Positions 1-7,151 of a stretch of 62,469 bases of DNA are shown piece after piece. The DNA is from CAVPDE01 sp964580575. GTDB taxonomy: Bacteria > Desulfobacterota > DSM-4660 > Desulfatiglandales > HGW-15. A model generated the notes under the pieces. That model saw nothing but the letters and a program-made list of their open reading frames with translations, made no database searches and was not told where the DNA came from. How positions within the stretch are numbered: position 1 is the stretch's first letter; each line of letters opens with the position of its first letter. The stretch lies in NCBI GenBank assembly GCA_964580575.1, contig CAZOLJ010000020.1, positions 1 through 62,469 of the forward strand, read 5' to 3'. A program made the position numbers and the translations under genes.

Positions 1-77
<77 letters not shown>

Positions 78-130
78 ACAAAGGGAAAATCCGAAATCCG
101 AATTTCGAAATTCGAAACAGAAACTTATAT

Positions 131-159
131 AAAATACCCAAAAGATAGAGCTAAATCAA
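131..159 (-). promoter_or_regulatory. Possible sigma70 promoter for tRNA-Pro
   Basis: On the minus strand TTGATT (154-159) is followed after 17 bp by TATTTT (131-136), about 50 bp upstream of the mature tRNA 5' end. The spacing is right but the -10 matches consensus only partly. Between this and the tRNA lies an AT-rich stretch with repeated TTCGAAATTCGGATTT words. Confidence 0.3.
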
Positions 160-267
160 GATCGAAAAATACCCTCTTATCTTTCGTGCCTTCGCCCTTT
201 TGTGGTTGCGTTGTCGTTTGTTTTTATTCTGTCTACTGTCTCCTGTATTCTCTTCTTTTTTTGCTCA

Positions 268-296
268 TTGACTTTGTGCCCCCAGGTGTCAATAAT
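268..296 (+). promoter_or_regulatory. Sigma70-type promoter of folE2
   Basis: TTGACT (268-273) and AATAAT (291-296) are separated by 17 bp; each differs from consensus at one base. Transcription would start near 303 and give a leader of about 30 nt ahead of the FolE2 ATG. No riboswitch fold or Zur-like palindrome was recognised in the 78-331 interval. Confidence 0.6.
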
Positions 297-331
297 TAAA
301 TGTTTGACAGCGCCGGGAGCAACAGCAAGCC

Positions 332-1102
332 ATGGAAGACATGCAGAACCATAAGGATTACAGGAACATCAATATCGACCAGGTCGGAGTGAAGGGCATT
401 CGCTACCCGATCACCGTGCGCGACAAGGATGAGGGCGAACAGCAAACCGTGGCCAGAATCAACATGTACGTCAACCTGCCTCACCAGTACAAAGGAACGC
501 ACATGAGCCGGTTCGTGGAGATTCTGAATGAGCACAGCCGCAGAATCTCACTTCACAATTTCTCGGAAATCCTGGAGGAGATGAAGGCAAGATTGGATGC
601 GGCGAGTGCCCACATGGAGGTCGCCTTCCCCTATTTTGTCAACAAGAAGGCTCCGGTCACCGGGAGCCAAGGTCTCATGGAGTACGAATGCACCATCAAG
701 GGGTCTCTGAACAGCAGCATGGATCTCATGCTCATTATTCAGGTCCCCATTTCCACTCTTTGTCCCTGCTCCAAGGAGATCAGCGAGTTCGGCGCCCACA
801 ACCAGCGCGGCGAGGTCAGGCTCCAGGTCCGCTTCAAGAAATTTGTCTGGATCGAGGATTTGATCAAGCTGGTGGAGGATTCCGCTTCGAGCGATGTTTA
901 CTCCGTGCTGAAGCGTGAAGATGAGAAGTTTGTGACCGAGCGAGCCTATCAGAATCCCATGTTCGTGGAAGACATCGTGAGAGACATCGCCCAAAAGCTG
1001 AACATGGACCCCAACATCACCTGGTTTGCCGTGGAATCAGAGAACTACGAATCGATCCATAATCACAACGCCTACGCCTACATCGAAAAGCATAAAGCGT
1101 AA
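332..1102 (+). CDS. folE2: GTP cyclohydrolase FolE2 (type IB)
   Basis: FolE2 converts GTP to 7,8-dihydroneopterin triphosphate, the first step of tetrahydrofolate (and queuosine precursor) synthesis, in the cytoplasm. The 256-residue product has the usual family length and signature segments: GVKGIRYPI near residue 20, the SRFVEILNE helix near residue 62, and the CPCSKEIS segment near residue 145, which carries the metal-binding Cys of FolE2 enzymes. FolE2 is known as the metal-flexible alternative to the zinc enzyme FolE. The start at 332 follows a good promoter but only a distant GGGAG; ATG 341 is an in-frame alternative. Confidence 0.93.
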   Translation: MEDMQNHKDYRNINIDQVGVKGIRYPITVRDKDEGEQQTVARINMYVNLPHQYKGTHMSRFVEILNEHSRRISLHNFSEILEEMKARLDAASAHMEVAFPYFVNKKAPVTGSQGLMEYECTIKGSLNSSMDLMLIIQVPISTLCPCSKEISEFGAHNQRGEVRLQVRFKKFVWIEDLIKLVEDSASSDVYSVLKREDEKFVTERAYQNPMFVEDIVRDIAQKLNMDPNITWFAVESENYESIHNHNAYAYIEKHKA

Positions 1103-1110
1103 AGATGCAG

Positions 1111-1135
1111 GTTGCAGGTCGCGGGTTGCCTGTTG
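1111..1135 (+). repeat. Left arm of inverted repeat around the four-helix-bundle gene
   Basis: These 25 bases match the reverse complement of 1571-1595 at 23 of 25 positions. The arm consists of short GCAGGTTGCAGGTCGC-type words, starts just after the folE2 stop codon and ends before the Shine-Dalgarno of the small gene at 1169. Confidence 0.75.
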
Positions 1136-1168
1136 GCCTTGAAGAGAGAGGAACGAAGGAGGGCGAGC

Positions 1169-1543
1169 ATGTACAGAACTGAGTTCGAAAACCTTCGTGT
1201 ATACCAACTGGCGGAAGAAATAGCGGATCTCGCTTGGAAAGTTGTTGGAGGGTGGGAATATCTGGCTCAGCAAACGGTAGGTGTCCAGTTCATAAAATCG
1301 GCGGACAGTATGGGAGCCAATATAGCAGAGGGTTCCGGTCGCGGGAGTCCCGCCGAAAAAAAGAGATTCGCGAAGATTGCCAGAGGTTCCCTTTTCGAAG
1401 TGAAACATTGGCTCAGAAGAGCTTACAAGAGGAAGCTTCTGTCGGATAGTGAAGTGAAGATGTTTCAGAAGTTGATCGAGGAACTGACGCCGAAGTTGAG
1501 TGCGTATATCAACGCCATCGGCAAGAAGCAAGAGGAGGATTAG
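1169..1543 (+). CDS. Four-helix bundle protein (23S rRNA intervening-sequence / S23-type family)
   Basis: The 124-residue product begins MYRTEFENLRVYQLAEEIADL and contains the family hallmark IKSADSMGANIAEGSGR near residue 42, then amphipathic helices to a KKQEED tail. The family is known from open reading frames inside 23S rRNA intervening sequences and, more distantly, from Avd accessory proteins of diversity-generating retroelements; its pentameric bundle may bind nucleic acid, but the cellular role is unknown. ATG 1169 is chosen over an upstream TTG (1112) because AAGGAGGG precedes it. The gene is bracketed by a 25-bp inverted repeat, which suggests it moved as a small cassette between folE2 and the AICAR transformylase gene. 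Confidence 0.85.
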   Translation: MYRTEFENLRVYQLAEEIADLAWKVVGGWEYLAQQTVGVQFIKSADSMGANIAEGSGRGSPAEKKRFAKIARGSLFEVKHWLRRAYKRKLLSDSEVKMFQKLIEELTPKLSAYINAIGKKQEED

Positions 1544-1570
1544 GAAGGGGCAAAGCGCTGACCCCACAAC

Positions 1571-1595
1571 CAACATGCAACCTGCGACCTGCAAC
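1571..1595 (+). repeat. Right arm of inverted repeat around the four-helix-bundle gene
   Basis: Reverse-complement partner of 1111-1135 with two mismatches. It lies about 28 bp after the stop codon of the gene, so both arms sit just outside the coding sequence. Confidence 0.75.
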
Positions 1596-1655
1596 ATGCG
1601 GCAATTTGGGGCTACAGGCGCTGAACGACACGGAACTTAATTCAGGAGAAGACCT

Positions 1656-2951
1656 ATGAGTCAAGACTTGAAAAAAATGTACAAGACCATGATGGATGAC
1701 CACTTTCCTTCTCAAATGACCATCTCTTTTGGGGACCAGGTGCTGGTTTACAGAAAGAGAGCTTGGAAGCTTCCTGACGAGAAGTCAGGCCAGATCATTG
1801 AAAAGGGTCTTCGCTATGGGGAGAACCCCGGTCAGGAGGCGGCCCTCTATGAACTGGTGAACGGCAATCTCGTCATCGGCGGCTGCCAGTTCATTGAGGC
1901 GGGACGAGGACTCGTTTCGGCGATCAGCGAAGAAGACATGATCCAGGAGGGGAAGCATCCCGGGAAAATCAACCTGACCGATGTGGACAATGCCATGAAC
2001 ATCATGAAATACCTGATGGAGAAGCCTCTGGCGGTCATTGTCAAACACAACAACCCCTGCGGCGTGGCCTACGGGTCGAGCCTTGCAGATGCCTATGAGA
2101 AGGCGAACATGGCGGACCGGATCGCCGCCTTCGGAGGGGCCGTCGTGTTTAACAGGCCTGTCGATCGGGCCACAGCGGAGTTGAGTGCGGAGAATTATCT
2201 GGAGGTGGTGGCTGCGCCCGAGTTCGAAGAGGGAACGGTGCCCATTCTGGCCAAGAGGGGGAATCTCCGGATCATCCGGATCAGCAAAATCAACCAGCTC
2301 TCCGCCTATGCCAACACCCGTTTCGCGGATTTCAAGAGTCTTATAGACGGCGGCATCATTATCCAGCAGTCTCCGCTCAACCGCATCAAGTCTCCGAAGG
2401 ACTTCTTGCCCGCGACCTGCGAGTTCAAGGGCAAGACCTATGGGATCGAGAGAAAGCCGACGGAGGAAGAATACGCGGACATGCTCTTCGGCTGGCAGGT
2501 GGAGCAGGGGGTGAGCTCGAACTCCGTGATCTACGTGAAGGACGGCGTCACGGCCGGCATCGGGACCGGTGAACAGGACAGGGTCGGGGTTGCTGAAATC
2601 GCTGTTTACAAAGCCTACACCAAGTATGCCGACTGGCTCTGCTTCAAGAAGTACGGCGTGCCCTACAAAGAGATGGAACTGAAGATTAGAGCGGGGGAGA
2701 AAACCCGATCCGTGCTGGAGGAGATCGATGCGGAGACCAAGAAGGCCAAGGGCGGGCTCATCGGTTCGACCATGGTCTCGGATGCCTTCTTCCCCTTCAG
2801 AGACGGCGTGGACGTGGGCATCAAAGAAGGAATCCGGGCTGTGGTCCACCCGGGCGGATCCATGAGAGATTTCGAAGCCATTCAGGCCTGCAACGAAGCA
2901 AAGCCCCAGGTGACCATGGTCTTCACCGGGCAGAGGGCGTTTAAGCACTAG
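1656..2951 (+). CDS. AICAR formyltransferase, stand-alone PurH C-terminal type
   Basis: The 431-residue product matches the AICAR transformylase half of PurH, which formylates AICAR with 10-formyl-THF in purine synthesis. Visible motifs are RYGENPGQ near residue 53, the catalytic KHNNPCG near residue 129, SDAFFPFRDG near residue 376 and VHPGGSMRD near residue 399. The N-terminal IMP cyclohydrolase (MGS-like) domain is absent; about 50 residues of unrelated sequence take its place, so the last step of IMP synthesis must be encoded elsewhere. AGGAG lies 8 bases before the ATG. Location close to folE2 fits one-carbon/purine metabolism. Confidence 0.88.
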   Translation: MSQDLKKMYKTMMDDHFPSQMTISFGDQVLVYRKRAWKLPDEKSGQIIEKGLRYGENPGQEAALYELVNGNLVIGGCQFIEAGRGLVSAISEEDMIQEGKHPGKINLTDVDNAMNIMKYLMEKPLAVIVKHNNPCGVAYGSSLADAYEKANMADRIAAFGGAVVFNRPVDRATAELSAENYLEVVAAPEFEEGTVPILAKRGNLRIIRISKINQLSAYANTRFADFKSLIDGGIIIQQSPLNRIKSPKDFLPATCEFKGKTYGIERKPTEEEYADMLFGWQVEQGVSSNSVIYVKDGVTAGIGTGEQDRVGVAEIAVYKAYTKYADWLCFKKYGVPYKEMELKIRAGEKTRSVLEEIDAETKKAKGGLIGSTMVSDAFFPFRDGVDVGIKEGIRAVVHPGGSMRDFEAIQACNEAKPQVTMVFTGQRAFKH

Positions 2952-2976
2952 AGCACTCCCTACCGATAGACAAAAA

Positions 2977-3016
2977 TCCGATCATTTGCCTTGCCTTGGC
3001 GAGGCAAATGATCGGA
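2977..3016 (+). terminator. Strong hairpin downstream of the AICAR formyltransferase gene
   Basis: A perfect 15-bp stem (2977-2991 with 3002-3016) encloses a 10-base loop, 26 bases after the stop codon. No uninterrupted T tract follows, only a pyrimidine-rich stretch, so it may be an intrinsic terminator or an mRNA-stabilising hairpin. Confidence 0.6.
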
Positions 3017-3045
3017 CTCCCAAGCAACCTGGTCTCTTTTCCCTC

Positions 3046-3074
3046 TTGACAGTTTTTCGGCGTAAATGTTATTT
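3046..3074 (+). promoter_or_regulatory. Candidate sigma70 promoter of the redox operon
   Basis: A consensus TTGACA (3046-3051) is followed after 17 bp by TTATTT (3069-3074), or after 18 bp by TATTTA. The -35 is perfect and the -10 weak, which would suit a regulated promoter. The palindrome at 3085-3103 lies at the expected transcription start. Confidence 0.42.
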
Positions 3075-3084
3075 AAATGACCAG

Positions 3085-3103
3085 TTCAATGCAATGCATT
3101 GAA
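3085..3103. promoter_or_regulatory. Operator-like inverted repeat
   Basis: TTCAATGC-AAT-GCATTGAA is a perfect 8-bp inverted repeat with a 3-bp spacer, immediately downstream of the candidate -10 element. Its position at the transcription start suggests a repressor site. No regulator in the window can be assigned to it. Confidence 0.45.
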
Positions 3104-3429
3104 ACCAAACCTGCGAGGAGCAGGTCACTTCTTTTAGAAGCCTTTTTCGGGTTTCTTTTCAACGGGTAAGAAAGAGCATCGCTTTCTTGCCTCTGTTGTT
3201 CTCCGAGCTTCTTCTCAGGGGTGAAGGGTGAACACCTTGGGAAATAAATTGATTTTCACATCTTGCTGCTCGGCGATGCGCTGGTGACTCAACAGCGCCA
3301 TAAAGTGTCATAGCTTTAGGATGTTCAAAACCTGTTGCTGAAGGTGGTTCATTTGGGGAGATTCCTGGAACTGCGGCTGGCCAAGGGTTTTGTGTCAGAA
3401 GTTACAAATCTCGAAGGAACGGAGGCTTA

Positions 3430-3951
3430 ATGAGCACTTGCAACCACAAATGGGAAATGGCTGACATCCGCCACGGATATCTGGTCATTGAGGGATGTCC
3501 AAGGTGCGGGGGCCGCTCGGCGTCCTTTTCTGCAGAAGTCATCGTCCCGATGGATGAACGTCAGGAAGGCGATCACTTCTGGGTCTACTTGGGAAGTTCG
3601 CAAGCGGTGAAGTTTAATCTTAAGTGTGTGGAATGCGGCAGACTTGTTGATTTGGATGATGTGATGGGCTTGATGATGTCGACCTGCGATGATCCTCAAT
3701 GCGGCGTCGTCAAGATCGCCGCAAGGGAGGGCAAAGGCACCTGGGTCTATGTGGCCCTGTGCGCGGACAGCACCCACGCTTCTGGCAAGTGTGTCAGCGC
3801 TGAAGGAATCAAGGCGCTCAACGAATACTTCAACCAACATATCAAAGTTCCGGGCAAGAAGATTCTGGTCGTTCCTTGTGACACCTGCTGCAGTGTGGAT
3901 CGTTGCAAGGGAATCGTGATCGCCGATGTGGGACTGACCGAGATCTACTAA
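3430..3951 (+). CDS. Cysteine-rich protein of unknown function, first gene of the redox operon
   Basis: The family is not recognised. The 173-residue product is soluble and carries an unusual number of paired cysteines: CPRCGG near residue 23, CVECG near residue 65, CDDPQCG near residue 86, a lone Cys pair around residues 115-124 and CDTCCSVDRC near residue 155. The first two look like a zinc-ribbon or rubredoxin-type knuckle; the last cluster could hold zinc or an iron-sulfur centre. GGAGG precedes the ATG. It lies 30 bases before the DRTGG gene, which points to a role with the downstream electron-transfer complex, for example metal or cofactor handling or redox sensing. That role is inference only. 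Confidence 0.75.
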   Translation: MSTCNHKWEMADIRHGYLVIEGCPRCGGRSASFSAEVIVPMDERQEGDHFWVYLGSSQAVKFNLKCVECGRLVDLDDVMGLMMSTCDDPQCGVVKIAAREGKGTWVYVALCADSTHASGKCVSAEGIKALNEYFNQHIKVPGKKILVVPCDTCCSVDRCKGIVIADVGLTEIY

Positions 3952-3981
3952 TTCAGCGCTTTGCGCAAGGAAGGGGAAGAT

Positions 3982-4311
3982 ATGAAGCTATCAGAACTCG
4001 CCAAAAAAACGGGCCTCAAGTCGATCAATAAATCCACGGACAAGGACTTCGAGGGCGTTTATGTCTCAGACATGGTCTCCGACATTATCACGATGGGCAA
4101 GCCCAACGCCTTGTTGATCACGCTTCAGACCCACAAGAGCCTGATCGCGACAGCCAACCTGGTGGATGTGGCGGCCATTGTTTTCGCCAAAGGGAAAATG
4201 CCTGCCGATGATGTGATCCAACTGGCCGATAAAGCCGGCATTGCTCTTTTTGTCTCAGACCTCGATACATGGACCATGGCGTCCAAACTGTTCGCACTGG
4301 GTGTCCGATAA
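3982..4311 (+). CDS. DRTGG-domain protein (copy 1)
   Basis: The 109-residue product resembles the DRTGG domain found in some CBS-domain proteins, in phosphotransacetylase N-terminal regions and as stand-alone proteins beside [FeFe] hydrogenases. The domain function is unknown, possibly ligand sensing. The region LITLQTHKSLIATANLVD and the ending LDTWTMASKLFALGVR fit the family. ATG 3982 follows AAGGGGAAGA and is preferred to the in-frame TTG at 3961. A second DRTGG protein lies at 12333, so the pair brackets the Nuo/Nfn-like genes. A repeat element separates this gene from the NuoE-like gene. Confidence 0.75.
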   Translation: MKLSELAKKTGLKSINKSTDKDFEGVYVSDMVSDIITMGKPNALLITLQTHKSLIATANLVDVAAIVFAKGKMPADDVIQLADKAGIALFVSDLDTWTMASKLFALGVR

Positions 4312-4438
4312 GCTGGTTCAGGGAATCATCAACGGGAGCAATCCACTGCTTGCTTTATAGGTCACGGGGATAAATCTCATTCTCCTGTTTGTTTCAATGC
4401 CCCCATTTCGCACTTCCAGCGGGGAAAGATCATTTCGG

Positions 4439-4730
4439 GTAACACTTTAGCTGTTTGAAATGGATGGCTCAGGCCATGGGGGTCTCTCTCAAAACAGAAC
4501 AACGAAGAAGCCACACCGCCGTGGCTTGCTCTGGGCCATGGGTGAGGCGGGCGGAGGGCTGCGGGGAAACTCGCCAGACAAAACCTTCCGGACAGGTGCC
4601 GGTGAACCCTCGCCGCCCGCCTTCGCTGCCTCTTGTCTGCGAGCTATTTCCCGATCCCTCTTCGTTTTCTGTTTTGAGAGAGACCCCCATGGCCTTTTCC
4701 TGTGACAATTTCAAAGAGCTAAAGTGTTAC
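4439..4730. mobile_element. MITE-like element, copy 1
   Basis: A 292-bp element begins GTAACACTTTAGC and ends GCTAAAGTGTTAC. Its terminal inverted repeats extend, with interruptions, about 60-70 bp inward and include the CCATGGGGGTCTCTCT word on both strands. The core contains GGCGGGCGG/CCGCCCGCC arms, so the whole element is an imperfect palindrome. It is non-coding and very similar in layout to copies at 9711, 40233 and 42557. The 8-bp flanks of this copy do not match convincingly. Confidence 0.85.
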
Positions 4731-4832
4731 CCTCTCGTTATTCTAAAAGGTGCCACCGGCTGACAGGTGCGGATGACGACACGGACGTCCCTCGACAAGA
4801 GAGCGCCATCCGTCCCGAGGAGGACAAGGGTG

Positions 4833-5291
4833 ATGAAAAAAGGGCCTCTGGCTGAGATCGAGCTGGAATTCAAAGGAGACCGCTCCGATTTGATTCCTGT
4901 GCTGCAAAGGATTCAAGCGGTCTATGACTACCTTCCCAAGGAAGCCCTCCAGAAGATCGCGCGCTGGCTCAAGATTTCCGAGAACGAAATCTATGGGGTG
5001 GCGACTTTCTACGCTCAGTTCCGATTCCTGCCGCGCGGACAGCACCATCTCAGGGTTTGTTTGGGGACGGCTTGCCATGTCAAAGGCGGTGAGCAGATGC
5101 TGGACGTTTTAAAACGCCGCCTGGAAATCAACCCCGGCGAAACGACTCAGGACGGCAAGTACGACCTTGAGAGGGTCTTCTGTCTGGGTTGTTGCGCCCT
5201 CGCACCCGTGGTCACCCTTGACGATAAGACCTATGCCCAGATGTCGGTTTTGAAACTGCAGGGGATTCTCGATGAACATAAAAAAGCTTAA
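4833..5291 (+). CDS. NuoE/HydC-like [2Fe-2S] subunit
   Basis: The 152-residue product is a thioredoxin-fold [2Fe-2S] protein of the 24-kDa complex I (NuoE) / HydC class. It passes electrons from the flavin subunit. A helical N-terminal part (DLIPVLQRIQAVYDYLPKEAL) precedes the cluster ligands in CLGTACHVKGG and CLGCCALAP, giving four cysteines in the family pattern. ATG 4833 is used because GAGGAGG lies about 9 bases upstream; ATG 4773 and GTG 4767 would add residues with no family support. The 3' end overlaps the NuoF-like gene by 20 bases, indicating translational coupling. Confidence 0.92.
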   Translation: MKKGPLAEIELEFKGDRSDLIPVLQRIQAVYDYLPKEALQKIARWLKISENEIYGVATFYAQFRFLPRGQHHLRVCLGTACHVKGGEQMLDVLKRRLEINPGETTQDGKYDLERVFCLGCCALAPVVTLDDKTYAQMSVLKLQGILDEHKKA

Positions 5292-7143
5292 AGAACGCCG
5301 CAAGCAAGCGGAAAAAGAATGGTCTAAATTCCAGAACAACCAGCGTCCTTTGATCTACGTGGGTGCTGGATCCTGTGGGCTGGCGGCTGGAGCCTCTGAG
5401 GTCATAGGCGCGTTGGAAGCCTATGTCAAAGAGAAGAAACAGGGGGTGGATGTCGTCAAGGTCGGATGCATCGGCCCTTGCTATCTCGAACCGCTGGTGG
5501 ACATCCAGATGCCCGGCCAACCGCGCATCAGTTACTCCAATGTCACTGCGGATAATGTCACCCGGTTACTGCATTCCTTTTTGGAAAAGGGTGAAGTCTA
5601 CAAGCCGCGCCTGGTCGGTCACTTTGGAAGAGAAGAATTCGACGGCGTGCCGAGATTTTTCGACCACCCCATGCTCGCTCCGCAGGTGCGCATTGTCCTC
5701 CGGAACTGCGGCATGATCGATCCGGAGAATCTGGATCATTATCTGGCCCGGGACGGCTACAAAGGTCTGGAAAAGACCCTGGCCATGCCCTGGAAGGATG
5801 TGCTGGAGGTTGTCAAGAACTCCGGAATCCGCGGCCGGGGCGGGGCCGGCTTTCCCACGTGGCGCAAGTGGCTCGTCTGCAGGGAGGCTGAAAGTGCTGA
5901 GCGCTACCTGATCTGCAACGCGGATGAGGGAGATCCTGGAGCCTTCATGAACCGCTCCCTCATTGAGGGGGATCCCCATGCCTTGCTCGAGGGCATGCTG
6001 ATCGCAGCCTACACCATTGGCGCCACCCAAGGATTTATCTACATCCGCGCAGAATACCCCCTGGCCGTCGAGCGCCTCAAGGGCGCCATTGCCCATATCC
6101 GCGAATTGGGGCTGCTCGGGGAGAATATCCTCGGGAGCGACTTCAGCTTTGACATCAAGATCAAGGAAGGGGCCGGGGCCTTTGTGTGCGGAGAAGAGAC
6201 GGCCCTGATCGGGAGCATCGAGGGCAGAAGGGGCATGCCGCGCACGCGGCCTCCTTTCCCGGCCTTGTCCGGACTTTGGGGCAAGCCGACGATTATCAAC
6301 AACGTGGAAACCCTGGGAACCCTGCCCAACATCCTGCGCAACGGCGCAGACTGGTATTCCCAGTACGGCACGGAAAGCTCCAAAGGCACCAAAACCTTCA
6401 GCCTGGTCGGCAAGGTGAGGCGTACGGGTTTGATCGAAGTTCCCTTAGGCACGACCTTGCGCAAGGTGATCTTTGAAATAGGCGGAGGACTGGTCAAGGA
6501 GTTCAAAGCGGTGCAAACCGGGGGTCCTTCCGGAGGATGTCTTGGCCAGGAATTCCTGGACACCCCCATTGACTATGAGAATCTGGCCGCCGCCGGCTCT
6601 ATCATGGGCTCAGGCGGTCTGATCGTCATAGACCGCGATACGTGTATTGTGGACACCGCCAAATACTACTTGAGTTTCACTCAAGCCGAATCCTGCGGCA
6701 AATGCGTCCCCTGCCGGGTGGGCACCCGCCATCTGGTCAATATTCTGACCAAGATCTGCAAAGGCCAGGGCGAAATCACCGACCTAGGGAAACTGGAGAA
6801 TTTGTCCAAGGCAGTCAAAGGTGCGTCCCTCTGCGGGCTGGGACAGACGGCTCCCAACCCGGTATTGAGCTCCCTCAAGTATTTCCGTGAAGAGTTCCTG
6901 GCCCACATCGTGAACAAACGCTGTCCCGCGGCAGTCTGTCGCGATCTGGTGGTTTACCGCATTATCAAGGAAAAGTGTACCGGCTGCCAGCGCTGCGTCC
7001 AGGTCTGCCCCACCGGCGCCATTACCGGCCCCCGTTCCGAAGTGCACAATCTGGACAAAAGCAAATGCATCAAGTGCCGATCCTGCTATGAAATCTGTCG
7101 CTTCGATGCTATTGCCGGCGATGCCATTATCATTGAATCTTGA
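5272..7143 (+). CDS. NuoF/HydB-like NAD(P)H-binding flavoprotein subunit
   Basis: The 623-residue product has the extended domain order of HydB-type subunits. First comes an N-terminal [2Fe-2S] thioredoxin-like domain (Cys 35, 66, 70 visible), then the FMN/NADH-binding core with GRGGAGFPTWRKW near residue 186. An SLBB-type segment follows, then the NuoF [4Fe-4S] motif ESCGKCVPCRVGTRH near residue 471, and finally two C-terminal ferredoxin-type clusters (CTGCQRCVQVCPTG and CIKCRSCYEICRF). This subunit oxidises or reduces NAD(P)H, and in bifurcating hydrogenases it is the proposed bifurcation site. The extra C-terminal clusters are typical of HydB rather than of complex I NuoF. Confidence 0.93.
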   Translation: MNIKKLKERRKQAEKEWSKFQNNQRPLIYVGAGSCGLAAGASEVIGALEAYVKEKKQGVDVVKVGCIGPCYLEPLVDIQMPGQPRISYSNVTADNVTRLLHSFLEKGEVYKPRLVGHFGREEFDGVPRFFDHPMLAPQVRIVLRNCGMIDPENLDHYLARDGYKGLEKTLAMPWKDVLEVVKNSGIRGRGGAGFPTWRKWLVCREAESAERYLICNADEGDPGAFMNRSLIEGDPHALLEGMLIAAYTIGATQGFIYIRAEYPLAVERLKGAIAHIRELGLLGENILGSDFSFDIKIKEGAGAFVCGEETALIGSIEGRRGMPRTRPPFPALSGLWGKPTIINNVETLGTLPNILRNGADWYSQYGTESSKGTKTFSLVGKVRRTGLIEVPLGTTLRKVIFEIGGGLVKEFKAVQTGGPSGGCLGQEFLDTPIDYENLAAAGSIMGSGGLIVIDRDTCIVDTAKYYLSFTQAESCGKCVPCRVGTRHLVNILTKICKGQGEITDLGKLENLSKAVKGASLCGLGQTAPNPVLSSLKYFREEFLAHIVNKRCPAAVCRDLVVYRIIKEKCTGCQRCVQVCPTGAITGPRSEVHNLDKSKCIKCRSCYEICRFDAIAGDAIIIES

Positions 7144-7151
7144 GGCGAACC

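Larger units (their letters stand above)
2952..3429. other. Intergenic region with terminator, promoter and a long leader before the redox operon
   Basis: No coding sequence is supported in these 478 bases. The region holds the hairpin at 2977-3016, a candidate promoter at 3046-3074, an operator-like palindrome at 3085-3103 and then about 320 bases of leader with no recognised riboswitch. The leader ends in GAAGGAACGGAGG shortly before the ATG at 3430. Confidence 0.6.

Noticed and set aside
4455..4763. Short frames starting MGVSLKTE inside all four MITE copies, on both strands
   Set aside because: They arise from the terminal inverted repeats, differ in length and frame between copies and show no protein-like conservation.
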